Assembly (NCBI GenBank): GCA_023437865.1
Contig: JAEZFE010000436.1
Coordinates: forward strand, 1-6,483
DNA length: 6,483 nucleotides
Source of the DNA: Pseudomonadota bacterium
GTDB lineage: Bacteria > Pseudomonadota > Alphaproteobacteria > Rhodospirillales > Magnetospirillaceae
Direction: 5' to 3'
A model generated the notes under the pieces. That model was not told where the DNA came from, did not search any database, and saw nothing but the letters and a program-made list of their open reading frames with translations. The translations under genes and the position numbers were made by a program. Shown in pieces: positions 1 through 6,219 of this stretch; the first letter of the stretch is position 1; every line of letters starts with the position of its first letter.

Positions 1-123
1 GTCTTCGGCATGCCCAAGGAGGCCATCGCCCTGGGCGCCGCCCAGAAGGTGGTGTCGCTGTCTGCGGTGACCGGCGAGATCATGCGCGCAGCCAGGGCCT
101 GGGGGACGGAGAGGCTGGCATGA
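1..123 (+). CDS. cheB: Chemotaxis response regulator protein-glutamate methylesterase CheB, C-terminal end (partial)
   Basis: Only the last 40 codons and the TGA stop are in the window; the start lies upstream. The reading frame opens with VFGMPKEAIALGAA, the conserved strand-turn-helix at the end of the CheB methylesterase domain (GMP motif followed by an A-x-x-x-G helix), and continues with a short helical tail. CheB removes methyl groups from receptor glutamates and deamidates glutamines during chemotactic adaptation in the cytoplasm. The receiver domain and the catalytic Ser, His and Asp would all lie before base 1 and cannot be checked. The stop overlaps the next start as ATGA (120-123), which places this gene in the same operon as the two that follow. 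The family call is firm for so short a piece; whether it belongs to the main or an accessory che cluster cannot be told. Confidence 0.85.
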   Translation, partial: VFGMPKEAIALGAAQKVVSLSAVTGEIMRAARAWGTERLA

Positions 124-1883
124 CCACGCGGCCAGACCTGCCGGCACGGCTCAGCGAGGTGGGAGAGCTGCTGGACGGCCTTCACCGGCCGACCGAACAC
201 GCCTTCCTGGATTACGGCGACGTGCTGTCGCGCGCCGTGACGATCCTGCAGACCGCCGGCGGCAACCTGGAGGCGCTGGGCGGGCGGCTGTCGGGCGACG
301 AAGCCCGTGCCACCTCGGCACGGTTGGGCGACGCGGTGCAGCAGGTCATCGCCCTGGCCGAGCGCCGCAGCAGCAAGGGCAATGCCTTGGCCGCGCTGGC
401 CGGCAAGGCGCACATGGTAGCCGCCCAGGTGGACATGCTGCGCAAGATCGTCGGCGAGGTGGGGCTGCTGTCCATGAACGGCAAGATCCAGGCCTCCTAC
501 CTCTCCCAGTCCGGCACCGAATTCAACGTGTTCACTGTGGAGATCGCCCGGCTCGGCGACCTCGCATTGGCAACCATCGACAAGACGTCGGCGCGGCTGA
601 CACATCTGCGCAAGGGCATCCAGGAGGCCCAGAGCGAGACCACCAGTTTTGAACGCCGCAACGACAAGGAACTGGATCTGGTCCTGCGCCGCCTGCAGCA
701 CGGTATGCAGACCATGGCCGACCGCCGCGACGGTGCGATCCGCTCCGCCGTCGAGGTGTCCCAGCGCTCCGCCCAGGTGGCCACGCGAATCGCGGGAGCC
801 ATCGGCGAAATGCAGATCAACGACATCGCCGCCCAGCGTATCGCCCATGTGTCCACTGCACTGGAGTTGGTGGCCCGGCTGTTGGACGAAGGCGCCGCCG
901 CCGAGTATCCCTGGCTGGAACCAATGGACGAAGGCCGCAGGCAGATTCTGGCCGGGGTCGTGCTGCGGCTGCAGGCGACCCAAATTTCCCGCACGCGTGA
1001 AGAATTCTGCGATCGGGTGGCGCAACTGGCCGAACACATGCGCAGGCTGGCGCACGAGGCTGGCGAAGTCTCGGCCCTGGCGGTGCAGGTCTTTGCCGGC
1101 AACCAGGCCGGCAGCGCCTCGTTCGTCGGGGAGCTGGCGCAAGATATGGCGGCCGCCCGCGACCTGCTGCGTCAGGGCGATCAATCCCGCCACGCCCTGC
1201 GGCAGCTGATGGAGGCCATGGCCGCCGACTTCTCCTCCATGGCGGTGGATCTGCGGGCCATCCAATCCCTAGACGCCGACATGCGGATCATGGGGCTGAA
1301 TGCCACCCTGAAATGCGGCCGCCTGGGCGGGCGCGGCCTCGCTTTGGGGGTCATCGCCCATGAACTGCGCGCCTGTAGCCGGCGCACCGAGGAACAGGCC
1401 CGGCGGCTGTCCGCGGCGCTGACCGAGTCCATGGACCTGGCCGGCACCCTGGCGGACGGCGCTAATGCCCACCTGGAGGCGCTCAGCCTGGCCGCCTGCC
1501 AAGCTATGGAGGCATCGCTGCAGGCGCTGGGCACCTTGGGCACCGCCATCGAGGAATCGTTCACCGCGCTGCGCGCCGGCATCGACCAGGTGGCCGGAGA
1601 CCTGGAAGCCGCAGCCGGACGAATGTCAATCGGACGGGAGGTGGGGACGGTTCTCGAACGGGCGGGCACGGTGATCGAAGCCCTGGCGGCGGAGATTGAT
1701 CCCGGCCGGGGCGACCCGCAGGAAGTTCGCCACGAGGTAGAGATGCTGCTGCGCGCGCACTACACCATGGACAGCGAACGGATGGTGCATGGCCTGTTCG
1801 ACGACAGCATGCCGGACACGGCCTCAACGCCACCATCGCCCCCACCCGGCGGCATGGACTCTCTGGAGGACTGCTTTCTATGA
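120..1883 (+). CDS. Soluble MCP-like chemotaxis protein with two degenerate signalling hairpins
   Basis: This 587-residue protein has no signal peptide or membrane segment and is mostly Ala/Leu/Glu/Arg-rich helix, so it should be cytoplasmic and coiled-coil. Two segments align by eye without gaps to the MCP signalling hairpin (N-A-A-I-E-A-A-R-A-G-E-x-G-R-G-F-A-V-V-A-x-E-V-R). They are residues 112-147, around N120, G132, F135 and E141, and residues 382-420, around N394, R401, G406, E415 and R417. In the first, the usual tip Arg and Glu are Y127 and Q130, so normal CheA/CheW contact is doubtful. Between them lies QINDIAAQRIAHV (232-244), resembling the CheZ DxxxQ helix. The protein ends in a Pro-rich linker and the tail GGMDSLEDCFL. 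The start is supported by GGAGAGG at 108-114, five bases before the ATG, and by the ATGA overlap with cheB. A role in modulating the array or CheY is inference; automatic pipelines would probably call it a methyl-accepting chemotaxis protein. Confidence 0.8.
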   Translation: MTTRPDLPARLSEVGELLDGLHRPTEHAFLDYGDVLSRAVTILQTAGGNLEALGGRLSGDEARATSARLGDAVQQVIALAERRSSKGNALAALAGKAHMVAAQVDMLRKIVGEVGLLSMNGKIQASYLSQSGTEFNVFTVEIARLGDLALATIDKTSARLTHLRKGIQEAQSETTSFERRNDKELDLVLRRLQHGMQTMADRRDGAIRSAVEVSQRSAQVATRIAGAIGEMQINDIAAQRIAHVSTALELVARLLDEGAAAEYPWLEPMDEGRRQILAGVVLRLQATQISRTREEFCDRVAQLAEHMRRLAHEAGEVSALAVQVFAGNQAGSASFVGELAQDMAAARDLLRQGDQSRHALRQLMEAMAADFSSMAVDLRAIQSLDADMRIMGLNATLKCGRLGGRGLALGVIAHELRACSRRTEEQARRLSAALTESMDLAGTLADGANAHLEALSLAACQAMEASLQALGTLGTAIEESFTALRAGIDQVAGDLEAAAGRMSIGREVGTVLERAGTVIEALAAEIDPGRGDPQEVRHEVEMLLRAHYTMDSERMVHGLFDDSMPDTASTPPSPPPGGMDSLEDCFL

Positions 1884-3175
1884 CGGGCATGGGAGCGACA
1901 CGCACTCTGCAACAGATGGACCTCACGAAGGAATTGGACAAAACCCTCGACAATGTCCGCGCGGGTGGACCCGGCATGGCGCTGATGTTAGTGGGGCTGG
2001 GGCGCTTGGACTTCATCGACCGGAACCTCGGGTTCGCCGGCGGCGACGCGGTGCTGGACGATGTCCTGCACCTACTCAAGAGCATCGGGCCCGACTGCTC
2101 GGTGTTCACCCTGCGCGACGCCCGCTATGCGGTCATCATCCCCTGTGACGATTCTGCGGCAGCGATCAATTTGGCCCATCGTCTGGTGGCGTTGTGTTCC
2201 TGTCCCCATCGCGTCGGCGACTTCGAGATATTCGCTCCGCCGTTTATCGGCGTGGCGATGATCCTGCCCACCTATGAAAACGGCGGCGCGGTGCTTCGGG
2301 ATGCGCTGCTGGCCATGGACGAGGCACGCCATTCGCACCTGGGTACGGCCCGCCTCTATACCGACGGCAGGCAGGACAGCGACCGCCGCCTTCATCTGGA
2401 AAACGACATGCGGTCGGCCTTCGAGACCGACCAGTTCCACGTGGTCTATCAGCCGCTGATGAGTTTGGCGTCACCGGGCGATATCGAGCTTCTGGGGTTC
2501 GAAGCGCTATTGCGCTGGACCCATCCCCAATTCGGCCCCGTCCCGCCCGACCACTTCATTCCAATCGCCGAAGAATGCGGCCTCATCCAGGGACTGGGGC
2601 AATATGTCCTGTGGACCGCCTGTCGCCAGCAGGTGACCTGGGCGGCGGCCACCGGCCGCCAGATCGCCGTCAGTGTCAACGTATCGCCGATCCAGCTGAT
2701 GGCGGCCGGCATTGAGGAGGCCATTGCCGAGGCCGTAACCGAAACCGGCATCGATCCCAAATACCTGAAATTGGAAGTCACCGAGACGGCCCTGGCCGTC
2801 AACCCGCGGGTCCTGGCGGACAAACTCAAGCGCATCAAGGAGATTGGCGTTTCCGTCGGCGTCGACGATTTCGGCTCGGGATATTCGTCGCTGGGACAGT
2901 TGGACCTGTTCGGTCTGGACTTCATGAAGATCGACAAAAGCCTGATCCAGCGCCTGGGCCCGGGTGAACGCCAGACCGAACTGGTTCGTCTGGCCACCGC
3001 CTTGGCCCAGCATCTCGGCATGTTTGTGGTGGCGGAAGGAATCGAGGACCAGGAGCATCTCGACGCCCTCATGAGGCTGGGCATCGACGTGGGCCAAGGC
3101 TACCTGTTCGACCGGCCGCTACAGCCGCACCAGGCTGCCCAATGGCTGACGGTCGGGAAATGGCAGGCAAGGTAG
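1880..3175 (+). CDS. Degenerate GGDEF plus intact EAL domain protein, predicted c-di-GMP phosphodiesterase
   Basis: This 431-residue cytoplasmic protein hydrolyses cyclic di-GMP, by family inference. Residues about 15-162 form a GGDEF-like domain whose signature is RDARY (79-83) within the conserved frame L-x5-AVIIP. The usual metal Asp residues of the DxD strand are Gly (G39, G41), so it should not make c-di-GMP. Residues about 170-425 form an EAL domain with all expected catalytic positions visible: E208 of EAL, N267 in SVNVSP, E299 in LEVTE, D329 and D330 in DDFGSGYSSL (loop 6), K350, E386 in AEGIE and Q406 in GQGYLFDRPL. There is no membrane segment or N-terminal sensor; input may come from the degenerate domain or from the upstream protein. 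The start is supported by GGAGGA at 1865-1870, nine bases before the ATG, and an ATGA overlap with the preceding stop. It appears to be the last gene of the che operon. Confidence 0.92.
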   Translation: MTGMGATRTLQQMDLTKELDKTLDNVRAGGPGMALMLVGLGRLDFIDRNLGFAGGDAVLDDVLHLLKSIGPDCSVFTLRDARYAVIIPCDDSAAAINLAHRLVALCSCPHRVGDFEIFAPPFIGVAMILPTYENGGAVLRDALLAMDEARHSHLGTARLYTDGRQDSDRRLHLENDMRSAFETDQFHVVYQPLMSLASPGDIELLGFEALLRWTHPQFGPVPPDHFIPIAEECGLIQGLGQYVLWTACRQQVTWAAATGRQIAVSVNVSPIQLMAAGIEEAIAEAVTETGIDPKYLKLEVTETALAVNPRVLADKLKRIKEIGVSVGVDDFGSGYSSLGQLDLFGLDFMKIDKSLIQRLGPGERQTELVRLATALAQHLGMFVVAEGIEDQEHLDALMRLGIDVGQGYLFDRPLQPHQAAQWLTVGKWQAR

Positions 3176-3327
3176 CCAAAAGCACAGACGCGGACAGACA
3201 AACAGCCGTCCATGATCTCTCGGTAAGCCATTGTTCTCGTTTGGTCTGATCTGACTGTTTTAATACCGACCCCACACCCCTTCAGCCCAACCAGCGACCT
3301 GACATCGCTAAATTTTCCCGCTTCCAC

Positions 3328-3343
3328 CACCGTGAGCACGGTG
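3328..3343. promoter_or_regulatory. Perfect interrupted palindrome, candidate operator
   Basis: CACCGTG and CACGGTG are exact reverse complements separated by AG, giving a 16-base site with dyad symmetry. It lies about 270 bases before uraA and about 150 bases after the EAL stop. Dyads of this size and spacing are typical of dimeric repressor sites, but it could also be a small RNA hairpin. No run of T follows, so it does not look like an intrinsic terminator. The regulator, if any, is unknown. Confidence 0.35.
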
Positions 3344-3463
3344 TGCCCTGTCGCCGAAATGCGACCGTGTGGGACATCGCATCGCCACCAAGACGCGCGT
3401 CGACTTTCCGTTTGGGCAGGCAGGATCGCTTTCTATGGCGTGGCCCAGATGTCATGGTCGCGC

Positions 3464-3487
3464 GGCGCGCCTTGACATTAAGCGCGC
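3464..3487 (+). promoter_or_regulatory. TTGACA hexamer inside a GC-rich inverted repeat, candidate -35 element or operator
   Basis: TTGACA at 3472-3477 is a perfect sigma-70 type -35 hexamer on the strand of uraA. No good -10 lies 16-18 bases downstream (the sequence there is about ACCCTG). TATAAC occurs at 3521-3526 but is too far away and has a poor -35 of its own. The hexamer sits between GCGCGCCTT and AAGCGCGC, which pair with one bulged C around a six-base loop. The uraA-upp promoter is therefore likely in 3470-3530, but its exact position cannot be fixed. Confidence 0.25.
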
Positions 3488-3529
3488 AATAGGCACCCTG
3501 CGGCCGATATGCCATTAGTCTATAACAGG

Positions 3530-3611
3530 GGCGGATCTGGCGACGGACGGAGACGACGGCATGCGTTGAACCGTCCGCCGCCTTGGCTCCGTCCGACCCC
3601 TGCCTGGAGTC
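3530..3611 (+). promoter_or_regulatory. Possible structured leader of uraA with alternative pairings
   Basis: Three pairings compete here. Arm A (3541-3550) pairs with arm B (3571-3580) at nine of ten positions. Overlapping arm A bases 3544-3552 (CGGACGGAG) pair perfectly with arm C at 3587-3595 (CTCCGTCCG). Arm C bases 3585-3591 can instead pair with 3605-3611, seven pairs including two G-U, which covers the GGAG ribosome binding site. Pairing A with C would free the site; pairing A with B would leave C able to cover it. No U-tract is present, so any control would be translational. In GC-rich DNA such pairings can arise by chance. No known riboswitch class is recognised. Confidence 0.3.
3606..3609 (+). 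promoter_or_regulatory. Ribosome binding site deciding the uraA start
   Basis: GGAG lies six bases before the ATG at 3616. This favours that ATG over the in-frame TTG at 3583, which would add 11 residues (MAPSDPCLEST) and has no purine-rich motif at good spacing. Confidence 0.7.
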
Positions 3612-3615
3612 CACG

Positions 3616-4896
3616 ATGAAAGAAGGCTATTTCCCGAAATGGGAGCTTAAAGCCGGGGGCATGGTCGCGCCTGACGAGCGCTTGCCCTGGGGCCAAACCA
3701 TTATGCTGGGCATCCAGCATGTGGTCGCCATGTTTGGCGCCACCGCCTTGGCGCCGATCATCATGGGCTTCGATCCCAACGTGTCGGTGTTCTTCTCGGG
3801 CATCGGCACGCTGATCTTCTTTTTCCTGACCGGCGGCCGCGTTCCCAGCTATTTGGGCTCCAGCTTCGCCTTCATCGCCGTGGTGCTGGCGGTGACCGGC
3901 TATTCCGGCAGCGGCCCCAACCTGAACATTCCGCTGGCGCTGGGCGGCATTGTGGGCGCCGGCGCCCTGTACATCCTGATCGGTGTGATCGTCTCGTTCG
4001 TCGGCTACGCCTGGGTGGAAAAATTGATGCCGCCGGTGGTCACCGGCGCCGTGGTGGCGGCCATCGGCCTCAACCTGGCACCGCTGGCGGTCAAGGCGGT
4101 CAGCACCTCGGGCTTCGACGTCTTCATCGGTCTGAGCACAGTGCTGATGATCGGCCTGGTGGCCATGCGCGCTCCCGGCTCGGCGCGGCGCCTGCCGATC
4201 CTGTTGGGCGGCCTGGGCGGCTATGCGTTGTATCTGGTCTGCGCCAACCTGTTGGGCATGGCCAAGCCCATCGACTTTTCCGCCGTCGCCAACGCCGCCT
4301 GGATCGGCCTGCCGCATTTCGTCGCGCCGGTCTTCGACAGCGCGGCGATCGGCATGATCGCTCCGGTCGCCATCATCCTGGTGGCCGAGAATCTGGGCCA
4401 CATCAAGGCCATTGGCGGCATGAGCGGCCGCAATCTCGACCCCTTCATGGGCCGCGCCTTCATCGGCGACGGACTGGCGACCATCGTATCCGCCTTCGGC
4501 GGCGGCACCGGCGTCACCACCTATGCCGAAAACATGGGCGTGATGGCGGCCACCCGCATTTTCTCGACCCTGCTGTTCGTGGTGGCGGCGTTATTCGCCA
4601 TCCTGCTGGGTTTTTCGCCCAAGTTCGGCGCACTGATCATGACCATTCCCGGTCCGGTCATCGGCGGCCTGGAGTTGGTGGTGTTCGGCCTGATCGCCGC
4701 CACCGCCGGGCATATCTGGGTGGAGAACCGTGTAGATTTTTCCAACACCCGCAACTTGGTGACGGTGGGCGTCACCCTGACCGCGGGCGCGGGCAATCTG
4801 GTGGTGAACCTGGGGCCGCTGACCCTGGGCGGCATCGGTACGGCCACCTTCGGTGCCATCCTGCTGTACCAACTGCTCCGCCAAAAGGAAGACTGA
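3616..4896 (+). CDS. uraA: Uracil permease, NCS2 (nucleobase-cation symporter-2) family
   Basis: This 426-residue inner-membrane protein should import uracil with protons. It is very hydrophobic, with many membrane segments consistent with the 14-helix NCS2 fold, and its length is normal for the family. The QH motif of helix 1 is at residues 34-35 ([12 protein letters not shown]). Residues matching the UraA substrate and proton sites are E258 and H262 in [10 protein letters not shown] and E305 in TTYAENMG. The NCS2 signature E-N-x-G-x4-T-R is complete at 305-314 ([10 protein letters not shown]). The cytoplasmic N-terminus ([15 protein letters not shown]) precedes helix 1. The next gene, upp, starts one base after the stop, which makes uracil the likely substrate; NCS2 members can also carry xanthine or urate, and sequence alone does not exclude this. 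The ATG start is chosen over an upstream TTG because of the GGAG at 3606-3609. Confidence 0.93.
   Translation: MKEGYFPKWELKAGGMVAPDERLPWGQTIMLGIQHVVAMFGATALAPIIMGFDPNVSVFFSGIGTLIFFFLTGGRVPSYLGSSFAFIAVVLAVTGYSGSGPNLNIPLALGGIVGAGALYILIGVIVSFVGYAWVEKLMPPVVTGAVVAAIGLNLAPLAVKAVSTSGFDVFIGLSTVLMIGLVAMRAPGSARRLPILLGGLGGYALYLVCANLLGMAKPIDFSAVANAAWIGLPHFVAPVFDSAAIGMIAPVAIILVAENLGHIKAIGGMSGRNLDPFMGRAFIGDGLATIVSAFGGGTGVTTYAENMGVMAATRIFSTLLFVVAALFAILLGFSPKFGALIMTIPGPVIGGLELVVFGLIAATAGHIWVENRVDFSNTRNLVTVGVTLTAGAGNLVVNLGPLTLGGIGTATFGAILLYQLLRQKED
4886..4891 (+). promoter_or_regulatory. Ribosome binding site of upp inside the uraA 3' end
   Basis: AGGAAG lies six bases before the ATG at 4898 and overlaps the last codons of uraA. 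It selects this ATG over an in-frame upstream start near 4853 inside uraA, which would add residues unlike any Upp N-terminus. Confidence 0.75.
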
Positions 4897-4897
4897 C

Positions 4898-5548
4898 ATG
4901 ACCCTTAAAGAGCGCTTCCCCAACTTGCACGTGCTGGATCACCCGCTGATTCAGCACAAGCTGACCCACATGCGGAACAAGTACACCTCGACCAAGACGT
5001 TCCGGCAGTTGCTGCGCGAGATTTCGCTGCTGATGGGCTACGAGATCACCCGCCACCTGCCGCTCTCGCAGGAAGAGGTGGAAACCCCGCTGACCAAGTG
5101 CATGGCGCCGGTCATTGCCGGTAAGAAGCTGGCAGTGGTGCCGATCCTTCGTGCAGGCGTCGGTATGGCCGACGGCCTGCTGGATCTGCTGCCGTCGGCC
5201 CGTGTCGGCCATGTGGGGCTGTACCGCGACCACGAAACCCATCGCCCGGTGGAGTACCTGATCAAGCTGCCCGAGCCCGAAGGACGCCTGTTCATCCTGA
5301 CCGACCCCATGCTCGCCACCGGCTACAGCGCCGTGCATGCGGTCGATGCGCTGCTCAAGCGCGGCATCGCCGCCGAGAACGTTCAGTTGATGGCGCTAGT
5401 CGCGGCTCCCGAAGGCCTGCAAGTGTTCTTTGACCACCACCCGGGCATCCACGTCTATGTGGCATCGGTGGACGAGCGGCTGAACGAAAACGACTACATC
5501 GTTCCGGGTCTGGGTGACGCCGGCGACAGGCTGTTCGGAACCAAGTAG
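4898..5548 (+). CDS. upp: Uracil phosphoribosyltransferase
   Basis: This 216-residue cytoplasmic enzyme converts uracil and PRPP to UMP and pyrophosphate in pyrimidine salvage. Its length is close to that of E. coli Upp (208). From the N-terminus it shows the family opening ([20 protein letters not shown]), the PILRAGVGM segment at 82-90, the flexible region around [14 protein letters not shown], the PRPP-binding loop [12 protein letters not shown] at 134-145 and the uracil-binding C-terminus [17 protein letters not shown] at 200-216. In the PRPP loop the position after ATG is Tyr (Y143), where the E. coli enzyme has Gly; the acidic D136 and the T141-G142 pair are kept, so activity is expected. 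The gene starts one base after the uraA stop, so the pair is surely co-transcribed: the permease brings in uracil and Upp traps it as UMP. Confidence 0.97.
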   Translation: MTLKERFPNLHVLDHPLIQHKLTHMRNKYTSTKTFRQLLREISLLMGYEITRHLPLSQEEVETPLTKCMAPVIAGKKLAVVPILRAGVGMADGLLDLLPSARVGHVGLYRDHETHRPVEYLIKLPEPEGRLFILTDPMLATGYSAVHAVDALLKRGIAAENVQLMALVAAPEGLQVFFDHHPGIHVYVASVDERLNENDYIVPGLGDAGDRLFGTK

Positions 5549-5685
5549 CACATTGCCCCATTGATCGGCGGCGCGGCGCTGCTGCCCCCTATAGCCCGCA
5601 GGAAAAAAGCCGCGCCACCAACGACGGCGTTTGCCCGGGAGGCCTCTTCGTCATGGCGGCGCCCTAGCTCCAGGGTCAGGGTGGA
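5549..5685. repeat. Convergent intergenic gap with an 8-base inverted repeat
   Basis: This 137-base gap separates upp (+) from the MobA-like gene (-). GGCGCGGC at 5570-5577 and GCCGCGCC at 5609-5616 are perfect reverse complements around a 31-base spacer. A smaller stem, 5567-5572 with 5581-5586, is nested in the same place and excludes the larger one. Six A residues at 5603-5608 lie inside the spacer, so neither direction gives the usual stem followed by T-run. It may still act as a bidirectional or Rho-dependent end, but that is a guess. No gene is seen in the gap. Confidence 0.35.
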
Positions 5686-6219
5686 TTACAGTCTCGTGTC
5701 GAGAACCACCTCTGCCCTCGCCAGATCCACAGGCGTGTCGATGTCGAGCAGTATACCGGCATCATCCGTCTCGACTTCCCGGGCTCCGAACGCCGCGACC
5801 ACGGTGCGGGCGCCCTTGTCACCGGTCAATGACGTCAACGCGTCGGCGCAAATGGCGGCAAAGCCCACCGGGTGGCCGCGCCGGCCCTTATGGCTGGGCA
5901 CAGCCACGGGCGACTCCGCCAACGCATCGGCCACGGCGCGGATGGTCGCGGGCGCGACCAGCGGCATGTCGCCCGGAAGAATGAGCCAGCCCGGGGCATC
6001 GCGGGTGGCGCGCACCGCTGCGGCGATCGAACCTCCCATGCCGTCGGAATCACCGGCGAACAGGTGGCAAGCAAGCCCACTCGCCTGCACCGCCTCCAGG
6101 GTCCTGCATAGAACAGTCTTGCCGGCCAAGTCGGCGTCCAGTTTGTGGACCTGACCGCCAGCGGCGCGAAAGCGCCTTCCTTGGCCCGCCGCCAGCACGA
6201 TGACAACGGCACCGCTCAT
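5686..6219 (-). CDS. MobA/MocA-like nucleotidyltransferase, probable molybdenum cofactor cytidylyltransferase
   Basis: This 177-residue cytoplasmic protein has the NTP-transferase Rossmann-like fold. The N-terminal nucleotide-binding motif is LAAGQGRRF at residues 9-17, followed by a Lys (K26) in VHKLDADLAGKTVL. The metal-binding Asp is D84 in LPGDMPLV (81-88), and GHPVGF at 115-120 and DIDTPVDL at 159-166 match conserved late motifs of the MocA/MobA group. Family members transfer CMP or GMP to molybdopterin. Pairing with an XdhC-type gene favours the MocA type, which makes molybdopterin cytosine dinucleotide for xanthine-oxidase-family hydroxylases; this is inference, since the family also includes enzymes on other nucleotide substrates. 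It is slightly shorter than the roughly 190-200 residues usual for MocA. The ATG overlaps the stop of the upstream gene as ATGA (6216-6219 on the minus strand), implying translational coupling. Confidence 0.8.
   Translation of the reverse strand: MSGAVVIVLAAGQGRRFRAAGGQVHKLDADLAGKTVLCRTLEAVQASGLACHLFAGDSDGMGGSIAAAVRATRDAPGWLILPGDMPLVAPATIRAVADALAESPVAVPSHKGRRGHPVGFAAICADALTSLTGDKGARTVVAAFGAREVETDDAGILLDIDTPVDLARAEVVLDTRL

Larger units (their letters stand above)
3176..3615. other. 440-base intergenic region between the che operon and uraA
   Basis: I see no convincing coding gene on either strand. A minus-strand open frame over 3282-3614 has an Arg-rich composition with no recognisable motif and no good start context. 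The part from about 3230 to 3320 is more AT-rich than the surroundings. No clear intrinsic terminator follows the EAL gene: a CAAACAG near 3199 and a CTGTTTT near 3255 are complementary but lie too far apart to be persuasive. The region holds a perfect interrupted palindrome (3328-3343), a TTGACA hexamer inside a hairpin (3464-3487) and a structured leader before uraA (3530-3611), each listed separately. Confidence 0.7.

Noticed and set aside
497..1102. Minus-strand open frame of about 200 codons inside the MCP-like gene
   Set aside because: It is Ser/Arg/Cys-rich shadow translation; the plus-strand frame has coherent coiled-coil and hairpin features and a good start.
2449..3097. Two minus-strand open frames of about 200 codons opposite the EAL domain
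   Set aside because: They lie opposite a fully conserved EAL catalytic domain and show no domain signature.
3199..3260. Possible terminator after the EAL gene from complementary CAAACAG and CTGTTTT
   Set aside because: The arms are only about seven bases and are separated by roughly 50 bases with no stable inner stem, so it is not a credible intrinsic terminator.
3261..3266. TAATAC as a -10 hexamer
   Set aside because: No acceptable -35 lies 16-18 bases upstream (TTGGTC gives a 14-base gap), and it is some 350 bases from the nearest downstream start.
3282..3614. Minus-strand open frame of 110 codons in the intergenic region
   Set aside because: It is Arg/Ser/Gly-rich with no motif and no good ribosome binding site, and overlaps the uraA leader. 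It is not supported as a gene.
3583..3615. Upstream TTG start for uraA adding 11 residues
   Set aside because: There is no ribosome binding site at good spacing, and the added residues do not look like a conserved NCS2 N-terminus; GGAG at 3606-3609 supports the ATG at 3616.
3520..4401. Long minus-strand open frame (293 codons) opposite uraA
   Set aside because: Its composition is His/Gln/Asp/Arg-rich with no recognisable motif, as expected for the antisense of a GC-rich membrane protein gene; uraA on the plus strand has clear NCS2 motifs.
5561..6154. Plus-strand open frame of 197 codons opposite the MobA-like gene
   Set aside because: It is Ala/Ser/Arg/Pro-rich without motifs; the minus strand encodes all the expected nucleotidyltransferase motifs.
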